From Candidatus Limiplasma pullicola (GTDB lineage: Bacteria; Bacillota; Clostridia; Christensenellales; Aristaeellaceae), in assembly GCA_018710985.1 (NCBI GenBank), contig DVIV01000059.1, positions 1 through 64,000 on the forward strand: 64,000 nucleotides of DNA, in the 5' to 3' direction. Below the pieces are notes generated by a model. The model was not told where the DNA came from. It made no database searches and saw only the letters and a list, made by a program, of their open reading frames with translations. Positions 49,655 to 58,207 of this stretch are shown in pieces (within the stretch, counting starts at the first letter, position 1; every line of letters starts with the position of its first letter). A program made the position numbers and the translations under genes.

Positions 49655-51004
49655 ATGCGGCAGACAACCTTTTGGATGCACAGGGAGCAGCAGGAATACC
49701 CCGTCCTGCGGGGACGCCAATGCACGGACGCGGCGGTGGTCGGCGGCGGGCTGACGGGGCTGACCACGGCGCTGTGGCTCAGCCGCGCCGGTCTGCGCGT
49801 GGCGCTGGTGGAGGCGGCCCGGCTGGGCAGCGGCGCATCCGGGTGCTGTGCGGGTGTGGCGAGCGTATGCGGCGAACTGCGCTATGCGCGTCTGGAGAAA
49901 CAGCGCGGAGCGCAGGCGGCGGCCGCCTATGCCCGGACGCAGGCCGCCGCCTTTCGCGCCCTGCGCGAATTGGCGCGCGAGCAGGGACCATCCTCCGGCT
50001 GGCGGGATGCCGATGTGCGTCTGGTGGCGGAGGGCGACGCGGGTATCCGGCTGCTGGAGGGCGAGGCACAGGCCATGATGCGGGCCGGGGTGGCGGCCTC
50101 GGTGGGACAAGCGTCGCTGTGTCCGTTGCCAGCCGCCGCGGCGCTGACCGTCAAGGACATGGGCATGCTGCATCCCTTGCGCTTCCTGCGCTATCTGGCC
50201 GCGGAGGCGGCGCGAAACGGCGTGAAGATCTATGAGGGATCGCGCGCTACCTCGCTGGAAACCAACATGGTCCATACCGGGCGCGGAAGCGTTCAGGCGC
50301 CGTATATCATTATCGCTACGGGATACCCCATCATCAATACGCCGGGCTGGTACTTCCTGAAAATGCAGCAACGGCAGGGGTGGCTTTTGCCGCTGGAAAC
50401 CACGGTGAGGTTCGAGGGCATCTATCTGGATGCGGAGGGACGCTACGCACTGCGGAACCTGCATGACGGCGCGCTGTTCCAGCTCAACGGAGGCCTTGTG
50501 GGCGCACGGGAAAACCGTATGGCGCTCGACGCCTTTCGCCGCATCTACGCGCCCACGCTGGGATGCGGGGAGCCGTCGGGCGTCTATGGCGGCGCGGAAT
50601 GCGTCACCGCGGACGGATTGCCCTTCATCGGCCCCTATAGCCGAAAGACGCCCAATCTGTTTGTGGCAGCCGGCTACGGCGGACGGGGGCTGGTGGGGGC
50701 GATGCTTGCGGCCCAGGTCATCAGCGCGCGCGTGCTGGGCCTGCCGGGCGAGGGCTATGACCTCTACGGCGGGCAGCGCGGAGGGCTGGCGCCGCGCTTT
50801 GTGATGGGGCTGGCCGGGCGCTACGCGGGCGGTCTGGCGGCGAGGCATTGGGCGCCGCGCTGCCCCCACATGGGGTGCCGCCTGGTGTATGACGCACAGG
50901 CCCGCCTCTGGGAATGCCCCTGCCATGGGTCGCGCTTTGACGACATCGGCCGTGTGCTGAGCGGCCCGGCCGTGCACGATGCGCAGGTGCGCCGGGGAAG
51001 GTAG
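49655..51004 (+). CDS. FAD-dependent oxidoreductase with C-terminal Rieske [2Fe-2S] domain (YhfW-like)
   Basis: 449 residues. A DadA/glycine-oxidase-type FAD domain (AAVVGGGLTGLTTALWL, about 25-45; C-terminal VAAGYGGRGLVGAMLAA) is followed by a Rieske domain with CPHMGC near residue 404 and CPCHGSRF near 424, supplying two Cys and two His ligands. The layout is that of Bacillus subtilis YhfW, whose substrate is not established; an amine or hydroxyacid donor passing electrons to the cluster is plausible. Start 49655 has GGGAGG seven bases upstream. Its stop codon abuts that of the converging rarA gene. Confidence 0.87.
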   Translation: MRQTTFWMHREQQEYPVLRGRQCTDAAVVGGGLTGLTTALWLSRAGLRVALVEAARLGSGASGCCAGVASVCGELRYARLEKQRGAQAAAAYARTQAAAFRALRELAREQGPSSGWRDADVRLVAEGDAGIRLLEGEAQAMMRAGVAASVGQASLCPLPAAAALTVKDMGMLHPLRFLRYLAAEAARNGVKIYEGSRATSLETNMVHTGRGSVQAPYIIIATGYPIINTPGWYFLKMQQRQGWLLPLETTVRFEGIYLDAEGRYALRNLHDGALFQLNGGLVGARENRMALDAFRRIYAPTLGCGEPSGVYGGAECVTADGLPFIGPYSRKTPNLFVAAGYGGRGLVGAMLAAQVISARVLGLPGEGYDLYGGQRGGLAPRFVMGLAGRYAGGLAARHWAPRCPHMGCRLVYDAQARLWECPCHGSRFDDIGRVLSGPAVHDAQVRRGR

Positions 51005-52321
51005 TCAGCCGTTTCGCTTGTGCCAGGCCTGAATTTCCTCCAGCCGCGCCTTGAAGCGGGTTTCCAGCCCCTGCCCGGTGGGGTGGTAATAGGTTTTGCC
51101 CTTGAGCGAATCCGGCAGGCATTGCATGGCGGCCAGCTTGTCCGGCGTGTCGTGGGCGTACTGATACCCCTTGCCGTAGCCCTCGCGGGCCATGAGCGGG
51201 GTCACCGCGTTGCGGATGACCAGGGGCACGGGTTCGGCCAGCTGCCGCAGGGCATCGGCCTTGGCGGCTTCGTAGGCGGTGTAGAGCGAGTTGGACTTGG
51301 GCGCGAGTGACAGATACACCACCGCCTGCGTCAGGTGCACCGTGCATTCCGGCATGCCGAGAAAATGGCACGCCTGATAGGCGGCTACCGCCAGCTCCAG
51401 CGCGCGCGGGTCCGCCAGGCCCACATCCTCGCTGGCAAAGCGCACCACGCGCCGCGCGACATAGAGCGGGTCCTCCCCGGCCTCCAGCATGCGGGCCAGC
51501 CAGTACACCGCCGCGTCCGGGTCGGAGTTACGCATGCTCTTGTGCAGGGCGGAAATCAGGTTGTAATGCTCCTCGCCCTTTTTGTCGTACAGCAGGGATT
51601 TGCGCGAGAGGCACTGCTCCAGCATTTCCGTGCTCACCCGCACGGCTCCGCCGTCACTCTCGCCGTTGAGCACGGCCATCTCCAGCACCGACAGGGCGGT
51701 GCGGGCATCGCCGTTGGCAAAGCGTGCGATCATCTCCAGCGCATCCAGGGGCAGCCGCACCTCCGTCCCGCCAAAGCCGCGGGGGTCCTTCAGGGCGCGG
51801 CGAAGCAGCAGCGTCAAATCCTCTTCGCCCAGGGCATGCAGGACAAACACCCGGCAACGCGACAGCAGCGCGCCGTTGATTTCAAAGGACGGGTTTTCCG
51901 TGGTGGCTCCGATCAAAATGATGCTGCCTTTTTCCACAAAGGGTAGAAATGCGTCCTGCTGGGCCTTGTTGAAGCGGTGAATCTCGTCCACAAAGACCAG
52001 CGTGCGCTCGCCGAAGCGCCGGTTGTCCTCGGCCTTCTGCATCACGGCGCGAATCTCCCGGATGCCGCTGGTCACGGCGGAAAAGTCGATGAAGGTGGCT
52101 TTCGTATGGCCCGCGATGATGCGCGCCAGCGTGGTTTTGCCCACGCCCGGCGGGCCCCAGAAGATCATCGAGGAGAGATGATCGCTTTCAATCAACCGGG
52201 TGAGCACCTTGCCGGGCCCCAGCAGGTGATGCTGACCCACAAATTCGTCCAGCGTGCGGGGACGAAGCCGCGCGGCCAGGGGCTGCGCGCCGTCCCGCTC
52301 AAAAAACGTCTGCTGCTCCAT
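51005..52321 (-). CDS. rarA: Replication-associated recombination protein RarA (MgsA)
   Basis: 438-residue AAA+ ATPase of the clamp-loader clade acting at stalled replication forks. Opens with RLRPRTLDEFVGQHHLLG; Walker A GPPGVGKTT (about 56-64), Walker B FVDEIHRFNKAQQD, sensor 1 GATTENPSFE, and the C-terminal MgsA domain ending with the YKYPHDxPxxxxxxQYLPDxLxGxxYYxP-type block (YAHDTPDK...TYYHPTGQG). AAGGAGG site. Own promoter at 52352-52380. Confidence 0.95.
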   Translation of the reverse strand: MEQQTFFERDGAQPLAARLRPRTLDEFVGQHHLLGPGKVLTRLIESDHLSSMIFWGPPGVGKTTLARIIAGHTKATFIDFSAVTSGIREIRAVMQKAEDNRRFGERTLVFVDEIHRFNKAQQDAFLPFVEKGSIILIGATTENPSFEINGALLSRCRVFVLHALGEEDLTLLLRRALKDPRGFGGTEVRLPLDALEMIARFANGDARTALSVLEMAVLNGESDGGAVRVSTEMLEQCLSRKSLLYDKKGEEHYNLISALHKSMRNSDPDAAVYWLARMLEAGEDPLYVARRVVRFASEDVGLADPRALELAVAAYQACHFLGMPECTVHLTQAVVYLSLAPKSNSLYTAYEAAKADALRQLAEPVPLVIRNAVTPLMAREGYGKGYQYAHDTPDKLAAMQCLPDSLKGKTYYHPTGQGLETRFKARLEEIQAWHKRNG

Positions 52322-52351
52322 GCCGTGCGCCTCCTTTGGGGATTTGTCCTC

Positions 52352-52380
52352 ACTATACTGTTTCAGCGGGGAAAAAGCAA
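52352..52380 (-). promoter_or_regulatory. Sigma-A promoter of rarA
   Basis: Minus strand TTGCTT (52375-52380), 17 bp, TATAGT (52352-52357). Confidence 0.65.
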
Positions 52381-52514
52381 GCCTTTCCGCCGCCTGCGTC
52401 AAAATTCAGCGTGCGGCGCTGCCTGCTTTGTGATAAGATGAAGGAGAAACCGGTTTTCCCTCGAATCGGAAAAGCTAAACCCGGCTTTGGAGTTTGCGCA
52501 AGACGGAGGCGCTC

Positions 52515-53321
52515 ATGCGTTACAAGATCGGCGATATTGCACGGCTGTTCAACCTGTCCACCGAAAGCATCCGGCACTACGAGCGACAGGGGCTGATTCA
52601 CCCGCAGAAGGCGGAGGGTTCGTCCTACCGATACTATCAGGCATGGGACATGGCGGTGCTCAGCGCCTGCCGGCAATACCGCGCGCTGGGCTTTACCCTG
52701 GAGGAAAGCGCGGACCTGTTGGACCAGCGCAATCCCACCGCCGTGCTGAATGAACTGCGCAGCCGGGAGACGGCCATCGAGGAGGAAATCGCCCGCCAGT
52801 GCCAGATGCTGCGCACCGTGCGCGCCTGGCGCAAAGAGGCGGAGGCGGCCTGCGCGCTGATGGGGCGCTATGAGCTGGAAACCAACGCTGCCACGCGCTT
52901 TCTTCCCTACCAGTACGGCGATGAGCTCACCCGCGACGAAGGCCATCTTTCCTGCGTGCGCGAGTGGCTGGGGCACATCCCCTATGTGTATGTAGGCATG
53001 CTGGTGCCGCTGGGCGCAAGCGGCGCCCGTCAGGACGCGCCCATCACCGTGGGGCTGGGCATGGCCGAGGTGGGGGCGGACGTGCTCAAGCCCGCGAATC
53101 ATCAAAGCGTGGTGTCGATTCCCTCCCGCCTCTGCCTGCACACGGCCTTTCATTTTGAAAGCGGCGCCTTTGACTGGGAGACGTGGGCCGCCGCTCTCTT
53201 TGCTCAGTTGAGCCAGCGGGGCCTGAGGGCGGAAGGGGATGCGTTTTGCCGCTTCAATGTGATTTCCTGGACGGACCGGGGCATGAGCGCAGCCGTGGAC
53301 TGCTTCGTGCCGGTGGCCTGA
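52515..53321 (+). CDS. MerR-family regulator with a GyrI-like effector domain
   Basis: 268 residues. Winged HTH (1-70: YKIGDIARLFNLSTESIRHY, then YRYYQAWDM), a dimerisation helix (about 75-115) and a ligand-binding C-terminal domain (about 120-268) of the BmrR/GyrI type rather than a cysteine metal site, so it probably senses an organic molecule. The gene directly downstream is preceded by a promoter with a 19-bp spacer and a dyad, the kind MerR proteins activate by twisting DNA. Start 52515 follows CGGAGG. Confidence 0.87.
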   Translation: MRYKIGDIARLFNLSTESIRHYERQGLIHPQKAEGSSYRYYQAWDMAVLSACRQYRALGFTLEESADLLDQRNPTAVLNELRSRETAIEEEIARQCQMLRTVRAWRKEAEAACALMGRYELETNAATRFLPYQYGDELTRDEGHLSCVREWLGHIPYVYVGMLVPLGASGARQDAPITVGLGMAEVGADVLKPANHQSVVSIPSRLCLHTAFHFESGAFDWETWAAALFAQLSQRGLRAEGDAFCRFNVISWTDRGMSAAVDCFVPVA

Positions 53322-53355
53322 AAAAAATAATTGATATATTTTTATCATTTTCCCC

Positions 53356-53386
53356 TTGACTCTCAAACTGTTTGAAGGCGCACAAT
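53356..53386 (+). promoter_or_regulatory. MerR-type promoter of the exported flavin reductase gene
   Basis: TTGACT (53356-53361), 19 bp, CACAAT (53381-53386). The overlong spacer holds the dyad TCAAAC-T-GTTTGA (53363-53375). This fits control by the MerR regulator encoded just upstream. Confidence 0.7.
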
Positions 53387-53432
53387 CCAAAGGCAGAATC
53401 GGTACACGAAAAGAGAGAAGGGGGAAGATACC

Positions 53433-55208
53433 ATGAGAAAGATTCTGTCTGCCATTCTGTGCCTTGCGCTTGCGCTTGGCCTGGCCGTGCCCGCCGTGGC
53501 CGAGGGCTATACGGCCGGGACCTATACGGCCAGCGCCGACGGCAACAACGGCCCCGTGACCGTTGAGGTGGATTTTGACGATAGTGCCATCACCGCCGTG
53601 CGCGTAACGGAGCATGCGGAAACCGCGGGCATCTGCGAGACGCCCATCGAGCGGATTCCCGCTGCAATCGTGGAAAACCAGTCCCTGGCCGTGGACACGG
53701 TCGCGGGCGCGACCAACACCTCCAACGCCATTCTGGCGGCCGTGGAGGACTGCGTGAAGCAGGCGGGCGGCGACCCCGCGGCCCTCAAGGGCGCGGTGGA
53801 GAGCGCCCCTGCCGAGGAGCTTGAGGACATGACCACCGACGTGGTGGTTGTGGGCGCCGGCATCGCGGGCCTGACCGCCGCGTTGACGGCTGCGCAGGCC
53901 GGCGCGGACGTCATTCTGGTGGAAAAGCAGGCGGTCGTGGGCGGCAGCGGCCTTCTGACCGCCGCGGGCTTCTATGGCGCGGAAACCAGCGTGGTGCCCG
54001 CCGAGGTGGAAACCATCGACGAGATGTACAACCACATTCTGGACATGATCGCCGAGGGCGGCTCGCTGGATAACGTGGACACCGACCGCATCCACCACCT
54101 GTGCGAAAGCACGCCGGAACTGGTGGAATGGCTGGAAGGCATGGGCTACGAATTCACCACCACCGACTTTGGCATCAAGGACGCCAAGCAGCACTACCAC
54201 ATCCTGGCCGACGGCTCCAACGGCCCCGGACAGGTGAAGATCCTTTCCGAGAACGTGGAAAAGGCCGGCGTCAACGTGATGACCGAAACCAAGTGCATCG
54301 CCCTCAAGCAGGAGGACGGTGTGATGACCGGCATCACCGTCTCTCAGGGCAACGGCACCTTTGACATCAACGCCAAGTCCGTCATCCTGGCCTGCGGCGG
54401 CTATGCCAACAACCTCGACATGATGATGCGTCTGGCGCCCCAGTCGCTGTTCTCCTACAGCTGCTCCAACGCCGGCGCCACCGGCGAGGTGCTGCAGATG
54501 GCTGCAAACCTCGGCGCTGCCTGGTACAATGACCAGTTCATGCTCACCTGCGGCTTCACCTCCGACCCGAACTCCGGGCTGGGCATGGTGTGCTATCCGC
54601 CGTATGCTTCGATGCCCCTGGTGGACCAGACCGGCAACCGCTTCATGAACGAGTTCTCCCTCTGGACCCTCAACTCCGAAATGGTGCGCAACGTGGAGAA
54701 CGCGCCGTTCTACGGCATCTTTGACAGCAGCTTCCTCAAGGGCACGGAGGCCGAATTCAAGTACGCTTCCATCGAAGAGGCCATCGCGGAGGGCAGCCCT
54801 TACGTGGTCAAGGCCGATACCCTCGAGGACCTGGCCGCCAAGATGGGCATCAAGGACGTGGATGCGTTCCTCAAGACCATTGAAACCTACAACTCCGTCA
54901 AGGGCACGGACGATCCCGATCCGGCCTTCGGCGTACCCAACAACCAGCTGTCCTTCGTGGAGGAAGGCCCCTTCTACGGCGTGCTGATGGTATCGCTCAA
55001 CGCCGGCACCATGGGCGGCATCCAGACCCAGACGACCGGCGAGGTACTGGACGTGTACGGCGAAGTCATGCCCGGCCTCTACGCCTGCGGCGAGGCCTCC
55101 AACGGCGCCATCTATGACCGCGGCTACATCTCCGGCACCTCCGTGCTCAACTGCTACGTGGCCGGACGCGACGCCGGCAACAGCGCCGCCGCTTACGCCC
55201 AGGAGTAA
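53433..55208 (+). CDS. Exported flavoprotein reductase: FMN-binding domain plus fumarate reductase/succinate dehydrogenase-type FAD domain
   Basis: 591 residues: Sec signal peptide (1-23, AVAEG), an FMN-binding domain (about 25-115) with DTVAGATNTS, the region where the flavin transferase ApbE attaches FMN to Thr, then an FAD domain (about 130-590) with DVVVVGAGIAGLTAAL, a GGSG loop and a closing GLYACGEASNGAIYDRGYISGTS. This is the layout of exported FrdA/UrdA-like reductases that use fumarate, urocanate, cinnamates or similar as terminal acceptors for anaerobic electron transfer. Substrate unknown. Controlled from a MerR-type promoter. GGGGGAAG site nearby. Confidence 0.88.
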   Translation: MRKILSAILCLALALGLAVPAVAEGYTAGTYTASADGNNGPVTVEVDFDDSAITAVRVTEHAETAGICETPIERIPAAIVENQSLAVDTVAGATNTSNAILAAVEDCVKQAGGDPAALKGAVESAPAEELEDMTTDVVVVGAGIAGLTAALTAAQAGADVILVEKQAVVGGSGLLTAAGFYGAETSVVPAEVETIDEMYNHILDMIAEGGSLDNVDTDRIHHLCESTPELVEWLEGMGYEFTTTDFGIKDAKQHYHILADGSNGPGQVKILSENVEKAGVNVMTETKCIALKQEDGVMTGITVSQGNGTFDINAKSVILACGGYANNLDMMMRLAPQSLFSYSCSNAGATGEVLQMAANLGAAWYNDQFMLTCGFTSDPNSGLGMVCYPPYASMPLVDQTGNRFMNEFSLWTLNSEMVRNVENAPFYGIFDSSFLKGTEAEFKYASIEEAIAEGSPYVVKADTLEDLAAKMGIKDVDAFLKTIETYNSVKGTDDPDPAFGVPNNQLSFVEEGPFYGVLMVSLNAGTMGGIQTQTTGEVLDVYGEVMPGLYACGEASNGAIYDRGYISGTSVLNCYVAGRDAGNSAAAYAQE

Positions 55209-55232
55209 TGCCTCCTGGCGCCTGGCAAAAAA

Positions 55233-55315
55233 AGAGGACCGCCTGTCCAAAAAAGGCTTGCATCCAGGCCGGATGCGTGTTACAATACTCCTTGTGACAT
55301 AACGGGCGGTCCTCT
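55233..55315 (+). promoter_or_regulatory. rplS promoter bracketed by an 11-bp inverted repeat
   Basis: Sigma-A promoter TTGCAT (55258-55263), 17 bp, TACAAT (55281-55286). The arms AGAGGACCGCC (55233-55243) and GGCGGTCCTCT (55305-55315) flank it perfectly. The right arm lies in the 75-base leader of rplS, where an L19-type autoregulatory leader may occur in Bacillota; I could not confirm its consensus. Confidence 0.6.
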
Positions 55316-55367
55316 GTCCGGGCAAGGCCGCGGGCACGAACGTCTACGAAGGAAGGAGGCCAATGAA

Positions 55368-55718
55368 ATGAGTGAAATCATTCGTTCCATCGAAAAGGCT
55401 CAGCTCCGCACCGACCTGCCCACGTTTGGCATCGGTGACACCGTTCGCGTTTTCGTGAAGGTTGTGGAAGGCAGCCGCGAGCGTCTTCAGGCTTTTGAAG
55501 GCACCGTGATGGCGAAGCGCAACGGCGGTATCCGCGAGACGTTCACCGTGCGCCGCGTGTCCTATGGCATCGGCGTGGAGCGTACGTTCCCGCTGCATTC
55601 TCCCCGCGTGGACCATATCGAAGTGATCCGCCGCGGCAAGGTGCGCCGCGCCAAGCTGTACTACCTGCGTTCCCTGCAGGGCAAGGCGGCCAAGATCAAG
55701 GAAGCCAAGCGCGTGTAA
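55368..55718 (+). CDS. rplS: 50S ribosomal protein L19
   Basis: 116 residues, full length. [18 protein letters not shown] and [20 protein letters not shown] are characteristic of L19, which sits at the 30S-50S interface. AAGGAGG site and its own promoter and terminator. The usual neighbours (rpsP, rimM, trmD) are absent, so it is a single-gene unit. Confidence 0.98.
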   Translation: MSEIIRSIEKAQLRTDLPTFGIGDTVRVFVKVVEGSRERLQAFEGTVMAKRNGGIRETFTVRRVSYGIGVERTFPLHSPRVDHIEVIRRGKVRRAKLYYLRSLQGKAAKIKEAKRV

Positions 55719-55736
55719 TCCAAGCGGAAACACCAG

Positions 55737-55767
55737 GAGCGCCCAAAGTATCTTTGGGCGCTCTTTT
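55737..55767 (+). terminator. Intrinsic terminator of rplS
   Basis: GAGCGCCCAAAG-TAT-CTTTGGGCGCTC, a perfect 12-bp stem, followed by TTTT. The next gene starts 29 bases later on the same strand. Confidence 0.92.
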
Positions 55768-55795
55768 GGTATCCTTAACGAGGGGAGGAAACACA

Positions 55796-56113
55796 ATGCC
55801 GGAATTTGACAGGGAGGCGGCGGTGCGCTTCATCATCGACGGACTGGACCCCAAGCCCTTCCGGGCCATCTGGGACCGTCTGCCGCAGATCGTGGACAGC
55901 ATGATCGAATATGATCTGCATTTCATGCGTCTGACCGGGGTGATCGCGCCGGACGGCGGCCGCGGCCCTAACGAATACGATGAGGATGAGGCCTTTGAAT
56001 ATGTCTACAACGCCTGGCTGGGCGACAATCCCGGCGAGGAGGACGAGGACATGACCGTGGCGCTGCTTCTGGACTGCTTTATGGAGCTGTGGCACGAATA
56101 CCTTCGCGCCTGA
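55796..56113 (+). CDS. Small acidic cytoplasmic protein of unknown function
   Basis: 105 residues, strongly acidic and probably all helical (VRFIIDGLD, IWDRLPQIVDSMIEYDLHFM, two E/D-rich helices with DEDEAFEYVYNAWLG). No signal peptide, cysteine motif or membrane segment, and the family is not one I know. A GGGGAGGA site supports translation. It lies between the rplS terminator and the converging MATE fusion (19-base gap), so it must be transcribed by a promoter hidden near 55770-55790 or by read-through. Confidence 0.68.
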   Translation: MPEFDREAAVRFIIDGLDPKPFRAIWDRLPQIVDSMIEYDLHFMRLTGVIAPDGGRGPNEYDEDEAFEYVYNAWLGDNPGEEDEDMTVALLLDCFMELWHEYLRA

Positions 56114-56132
56114 CCCGTCCGCGCGCGGCGCC

Positions 56133-58127
56133 TTATGCGGTCCGATCCGCGTCCGACTGCTTCAGGCGCGCCGCCGCCACAACCAGCTCAGCCGCGCCTT
56201 CCAGGCCAAAGCGCTGCGTGTCCAGGCACAGGTCGTAGGACGCGGCTTCGCCCCATTTGATGCTGGAGAGGCTGTTGCAGTAATCCGCGCGCTCCCGGTC
56301 CGCCCGGCGCACCTGGGCCAGCGCCCTGTCCGCCGTCAGACGGTCGCGCTGTGCGATGCGTCCGGCGCGGCTTTCTGCGCTGGAGGTGATGAACACGCGC
56401 AGCAGGTTGGGCCGGCCGGCCAGCACCTGGTCCGCGCGGCGGCCCACGATCACGCAGCCGCCCGCGGAGGCAATCTGCTCAATGACCTCGCGCTGCGCCC
56501 GGTCGGCGATGCTGTGCAGGGGCTCCGGCTGGTCCAGCGTGTAGATCTGCTCCACCAGGCTGCGCGCCTTTTCGTCGATGCTGGCCACGTACTGCACGGA
56601 CAGCCCGCTGCGCTCGGCCGTGGAGGCCAGCAGGCTCTTGTCGTAAAAGGGAATGCCCAGCCGCTGCGCCACCATCCGGCCCACCGTGCGCCCACCTGCG
56701 CCATAGCTGCGGCTGATGGCGATCACGGTGGAAACCTCCGGGTTGTATGCCTGGCTTGTGGGCTCATCCTGCGCAAGCGGCGCGTCCGAAGCCGACGCCA
56801 GCGTATTTTGTTTCATGCGGCGGTAGTATACAAGGCACATCGCAATGCCGAAAACCGTCGAGAGCGGAACCGCCAGGCCCACGCCCGTCAGCGATACGCC
56901 CGGCTGAATGCTCATGAAATAGGAGACCGGCAGACGGATTAGAAACGCCTGGGCAATGCTCTGCACCATGACGAACGTGGAGCGGGAATGCCCGTTGAAA
57001 TAGCCCAGGAAGCTGAACAGCACGCTGGTGAGCACCGCTTCTGGCGCGAAGCCTCGCAGGTATTCAAATGCGCGCGCGATATCCCGCTCGCTGCCCGAAA
57101 ACAGCGAGGCCAGCACGTCGCCCTTGAACAGCGCCAGCGCGGCAATCACCACGCCGATGGCCGCGCCCACGCCCATGCCGTAGAGCATGCCCTTGCGGGC
57201 GCGGTCCTCCTTGTTCGCGCCCACGTTCTGCGCCACGAAGGACGCCATGCACTGCATGATGGAGGAGGGCACCAGCATCACGAAGGACTGGATCTTCTGC
57301 GCAATGCCGTAGCCATTGGAGGCATCCAGCCCCAGCCGGTTGATGAAGGCGCAGATGGCCAGGAAGGAGACGTTGGTCAAAAGCTCCTGCAACGCCAGCG
57401 GCGCGCCCACGCGCACGAACCCGCCCACTTCTCTGTCCAGGCGGATGTCCCGCATGGAGAAGGAGAAGGGCATCTTCTGCCGGCGGATGATCAAAAGCGA
57501 CAGAATCACGCTCACCGCCTGCGCCCCGATGGTGGCGATGGCCGCGCCCGCCACGTTCATGTCCAGCAGCGCCACCAGCACAAGGTCACCCACGATGTTG
57601 ACCACGCAGGCGATGCCCACGAACAGAAGCGGCAGCCGCGAGTTGCCCAGGCCGCGGAAGATGCAGCTGATGAGGTTATAGAACACGATGAATACGCAGC
57701 CGATGCCGCAGATGCGGATGTACTGCGCCGTCAGCTGCACCGCTTCGGCAGGCGCCTGCATCAGCACCGCGATCTGCTCCGCAAAGACGATCAGCGCCAC
57801 CGTCAGCACCGCTGAAACCACCAGAAAAAACGCTACCGCCCGCCCGATCAGCCGGCCGATGCGCTCGTTCTGCCGCTCGCCCAGGTAGCGGCCGATGAGA
57901 ATCATCACGCCTGCCGCCAGCTGGCTGAGGACAAAGGTAACGAGGTTCATGATGCTGCTGCCCGTGGATACGCCCGAAATGCCCGCATTGGTGCCGAAAT
58001 GGCCAACCAGCAGCATGTCCACGGTGCCGTACATGGCCTGCAAAATCTGCGCACCCAGTATGGGGATCATAAACTGCATCATCTTGCCAAAGATGCTGCC
58101 GCTGGTAAAATCCTGCTTGGCGTCCAT
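56133..58127 (-). CDS. MATE-family efflux transporter fused to a cytidylate-kinase-like domain
   Basis: 664 residues in one uninterrupted frame. Residues 1-450 form a 12-helix MATE (NorM/DinF-like) cation-coupled drug exporter (LVGHFGTNAGISGVSTG, FRGLGNSRLPLLFVG). After a short linker, about 464-655 match the cytidylate-kinase-like family: VIAISRSYGAGGRTVGRMV (P-loop-like start), PFYDKSLL, a GGCVIVGRRADQVL block and RVFITSSAESRAGRI. The P-loop reads SYGAGGRT rather than GxxGxGK[ST], as in that family. The kinase-like half faces the cytoplasm. Divergent from a MerR regulator with a shared operator. AAGGAGG site. Confidence 0.88.
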   Translation of the reverse strand: MDAKQDFTSGSIFGKMMQFMIPILGAQILQAMYGTVDMLLVGHFGTNAGISGVSTGSSIMNLVTFVLSQLAAGVMILIGRYLGERQNERIGRLIGRAVAFFLVVSAVLTVALIVFAEQIAVLMQAPAEAVQLTAQYIRICGIGCVFIVFYNLISCIFRGLGNSRLPLLFVGIACVVNIVGDLVLVALLDMNVAGAAIATIGAQAVSVILSLLIIRRQKMPFSFSMRDIRLDREVGGFVRVGAPLALQELLTNVSFLAICAFINRLGLDASNGYGIAQKIQSFVMLVPSSIMQCMASFVAQNVGANKEDRARKGMLYGMGVGAAIGVVIAALALFKGDVLASLFSGSERDIARAFEYLRGFAPEAVLTSVLFSFLGYFNGHSRSTFVMVQSIAQAFLIRLPVSYFMSIQPGVSLTGVGLAVPLSTVFGIAMCLVYYRRMKQNTLASASDAPLAQDEPTSQAYNPEVSTVIAISRSYGAGGRTVGRMVAQRLGIPFYDKSLLASTAERSGLSVQYVASIDEKARSLVEQIYTLDQPEPLHSIADRAQREVIEQIASAGGCVIVGRRADQVLAGRPNLLRVFITSSAESRAGRIAQRDRLTADRALAQVRRADRERADYCNSLSSIKWGEAASYDLCLDTQRFGLEGAAELVVAAARLKQSDADRTA

Positions 58128-58163
58128 GACGCGACCCCTCCTTACCTCTTTTGCTTGCGTACC

Positions 58164-58194
58164 ATTCTAAACCCTGTTATTATAATAGAGTCAA
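58164..58194 (-). promoter_or_regulatory. MerR-type divergent operator-promoter of the MATE fusion and its regulator
   Basis: Minus strand TTGACT (58189-58194), 19 bp, TAGAAT (58164-58169), with a 21-bp dyad (58171-58191) beginning ACTCTA and ending CAGGGT, close to BmrR/BltR-type sites. The TATAAT of the opposite-strand promoter for the MerR gene (58181-58186) lies inside it, so one bound dimer would act on both genes. Confidence 0.85.
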
Positions 58195-58207
58195 TAGGAG
58201 GAACGCC

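Noticed and set aside
48557-50977. N-terminal extension of the D-hydroxyacid dehydrogenase to 806 residues
   Set aside because: The added part is antisense to the FAD/Rieske gene, has no domain, and the ATG at 49528 has a proper ribosome site.
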